Part shown: positions 13,996 to 14,263 of the stretch, piece after piece
Layout of the letters: the number at the start of each line of letters is the position of its first letter
How positions within the stretch are numbered: the first letter of the stretch is position 1
Assembly: GCA_041752455.1 (NCBI GenBank)
Contig: JBGSWL010000094.1
Coordinates: forward strand, 1-14,263
DNA: 14,263 bases
Reading direction: 5' to 3'
DNA from: JBGSWL01 sp041752455
GTDB taxonomy: Bacteria; Pseudomonadota; Alphaproteobacteria; Rhizobiales; Rhizobiaceae
Translations under genes and position numbers: made by a program
Notes under the pieces: model-generated
Told to the model about the DNA's origin: nothing
The model's input: the letters and a program-made list of their open reading frames with translations, nothing else
The model's database searches: none

Positions 13996-14263
13996 GCCAT
14001 CACCTCGGGGTCCGGGACGATGATCTCGTCGGGTGTCTGGCCTTCTTCGTAGTAGCCCAATCGCCAGGGCTCGCGTGCCGCCTCAGCCATCCAGGCCTCA
14101 AACGCCGGATGCGCAAGGATTGCATCCACATAGGCGCGCGCCTCGGCGCTGACCGGCAACCGGTAGCGGTCGATGCGGGTCGCAACCGGCGCATACATCG
14201 CGTCTGCCGCGCTGAACTCGCCATAGAGAAACGGCCCGCCGGCACCGAAGCGCGAGCGCGCAT
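13992..14263 (-). CDS. Glutathione S-transferase family protein, C-terminal part (5' end cut by window edge)
   Basis: The frame is open from the right edge and gives 89 residues before the TGA at 13994. It reads FGAGGPFLYGEFSAADAMYAP, the glutathione transferase C-terminal helix with the GEFSxADAMxAP signature, then VDAILAHPAFEAWMAEA and EPWRLGYYEE. These match the alpha-helical domain of GST proteins; the glutathione-binding thioredoxin-like half lies beyond the window. An ATG at 14198 lies inside the conserved domain and is not the true start. The stop overlaps the GTG of the lipoprotein gene. Confidence 0.85.
   Translation of the reverse strand, partial: ARSRFGAGGPFLYGEFSAADAMYAPVATRIDRYRLPVSAEARAYVDAILAHPAFEAWMAEAAREPWRLGYYEEGQTPDEIIVPDPEVMA

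Overview
The window is dense, GC-rich bacterial chromosome with short gaps, no RNA genes and no insertion sequence. The protein sequences (an IlvN of the type seen in Hyphomicrobiales, a PdxJ opening LSVNLN, phthalate-dioxygenase-type Rieske enzyme, LysE, EamA and GST neighbours) point to an alphaproteobacterium, probably Hyphomicrobiales; this is inference from remembered family sequences, not a search. There is no gene-free stretch longer than about 170 bases.

Left part (1-2552): a TetR-type repressor, cut by the left edge, reads leftward. A perfect 16-bp palindrome (465-480) sits over its promoter, and the repressor diverges from a rightward short cobalamin-independent methionine synthase resembling the MesD type. 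A family 25 glycosyltransferase follows.

Centre left (2554-5896): two leftward genes form a tight operon, a Rieske non-heme iron oxygenase followed after 25 bases by a glutamine synthetase-like ligase. The ligase keeps most catalytic residues but has lost the flap glutamate that activates ammonia in true glutamine synthetase. The most interesting hypothesis here is glutamylation of an amine (or acid) coupled to oxygenation, as in aniline and alkylamine catabolism but with a different oxygenase class. A small potassium-channel-like protein diverges from this operon.

Middle (5897-8608): a Phd-type antitoxin and PIN-domain toxin pair with a 4-base overlap, then pdxJ (leftward), a protein with two SpoIIAA-like domains (rightward), and a small exported or membrane protein (leftward) with a promoter and operator-like inverted repeat.

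Right part (8779-14263), all leftward: a stand-alone RecD/Dda-like helicase, an endonuclease/exonuclease/phosphatase-family hydrolase of lower GC placed just behind a LysE exporter, a cupin, and a chain of four genes (GST, lipoprotein, EamA transporter, ilvN) joined by 4-base start/stop overlaps. The acetolactate synthase small subunit is thus separated from its usual large-subunit and ilvC neighbours. The GST gene is cut by the right edge.
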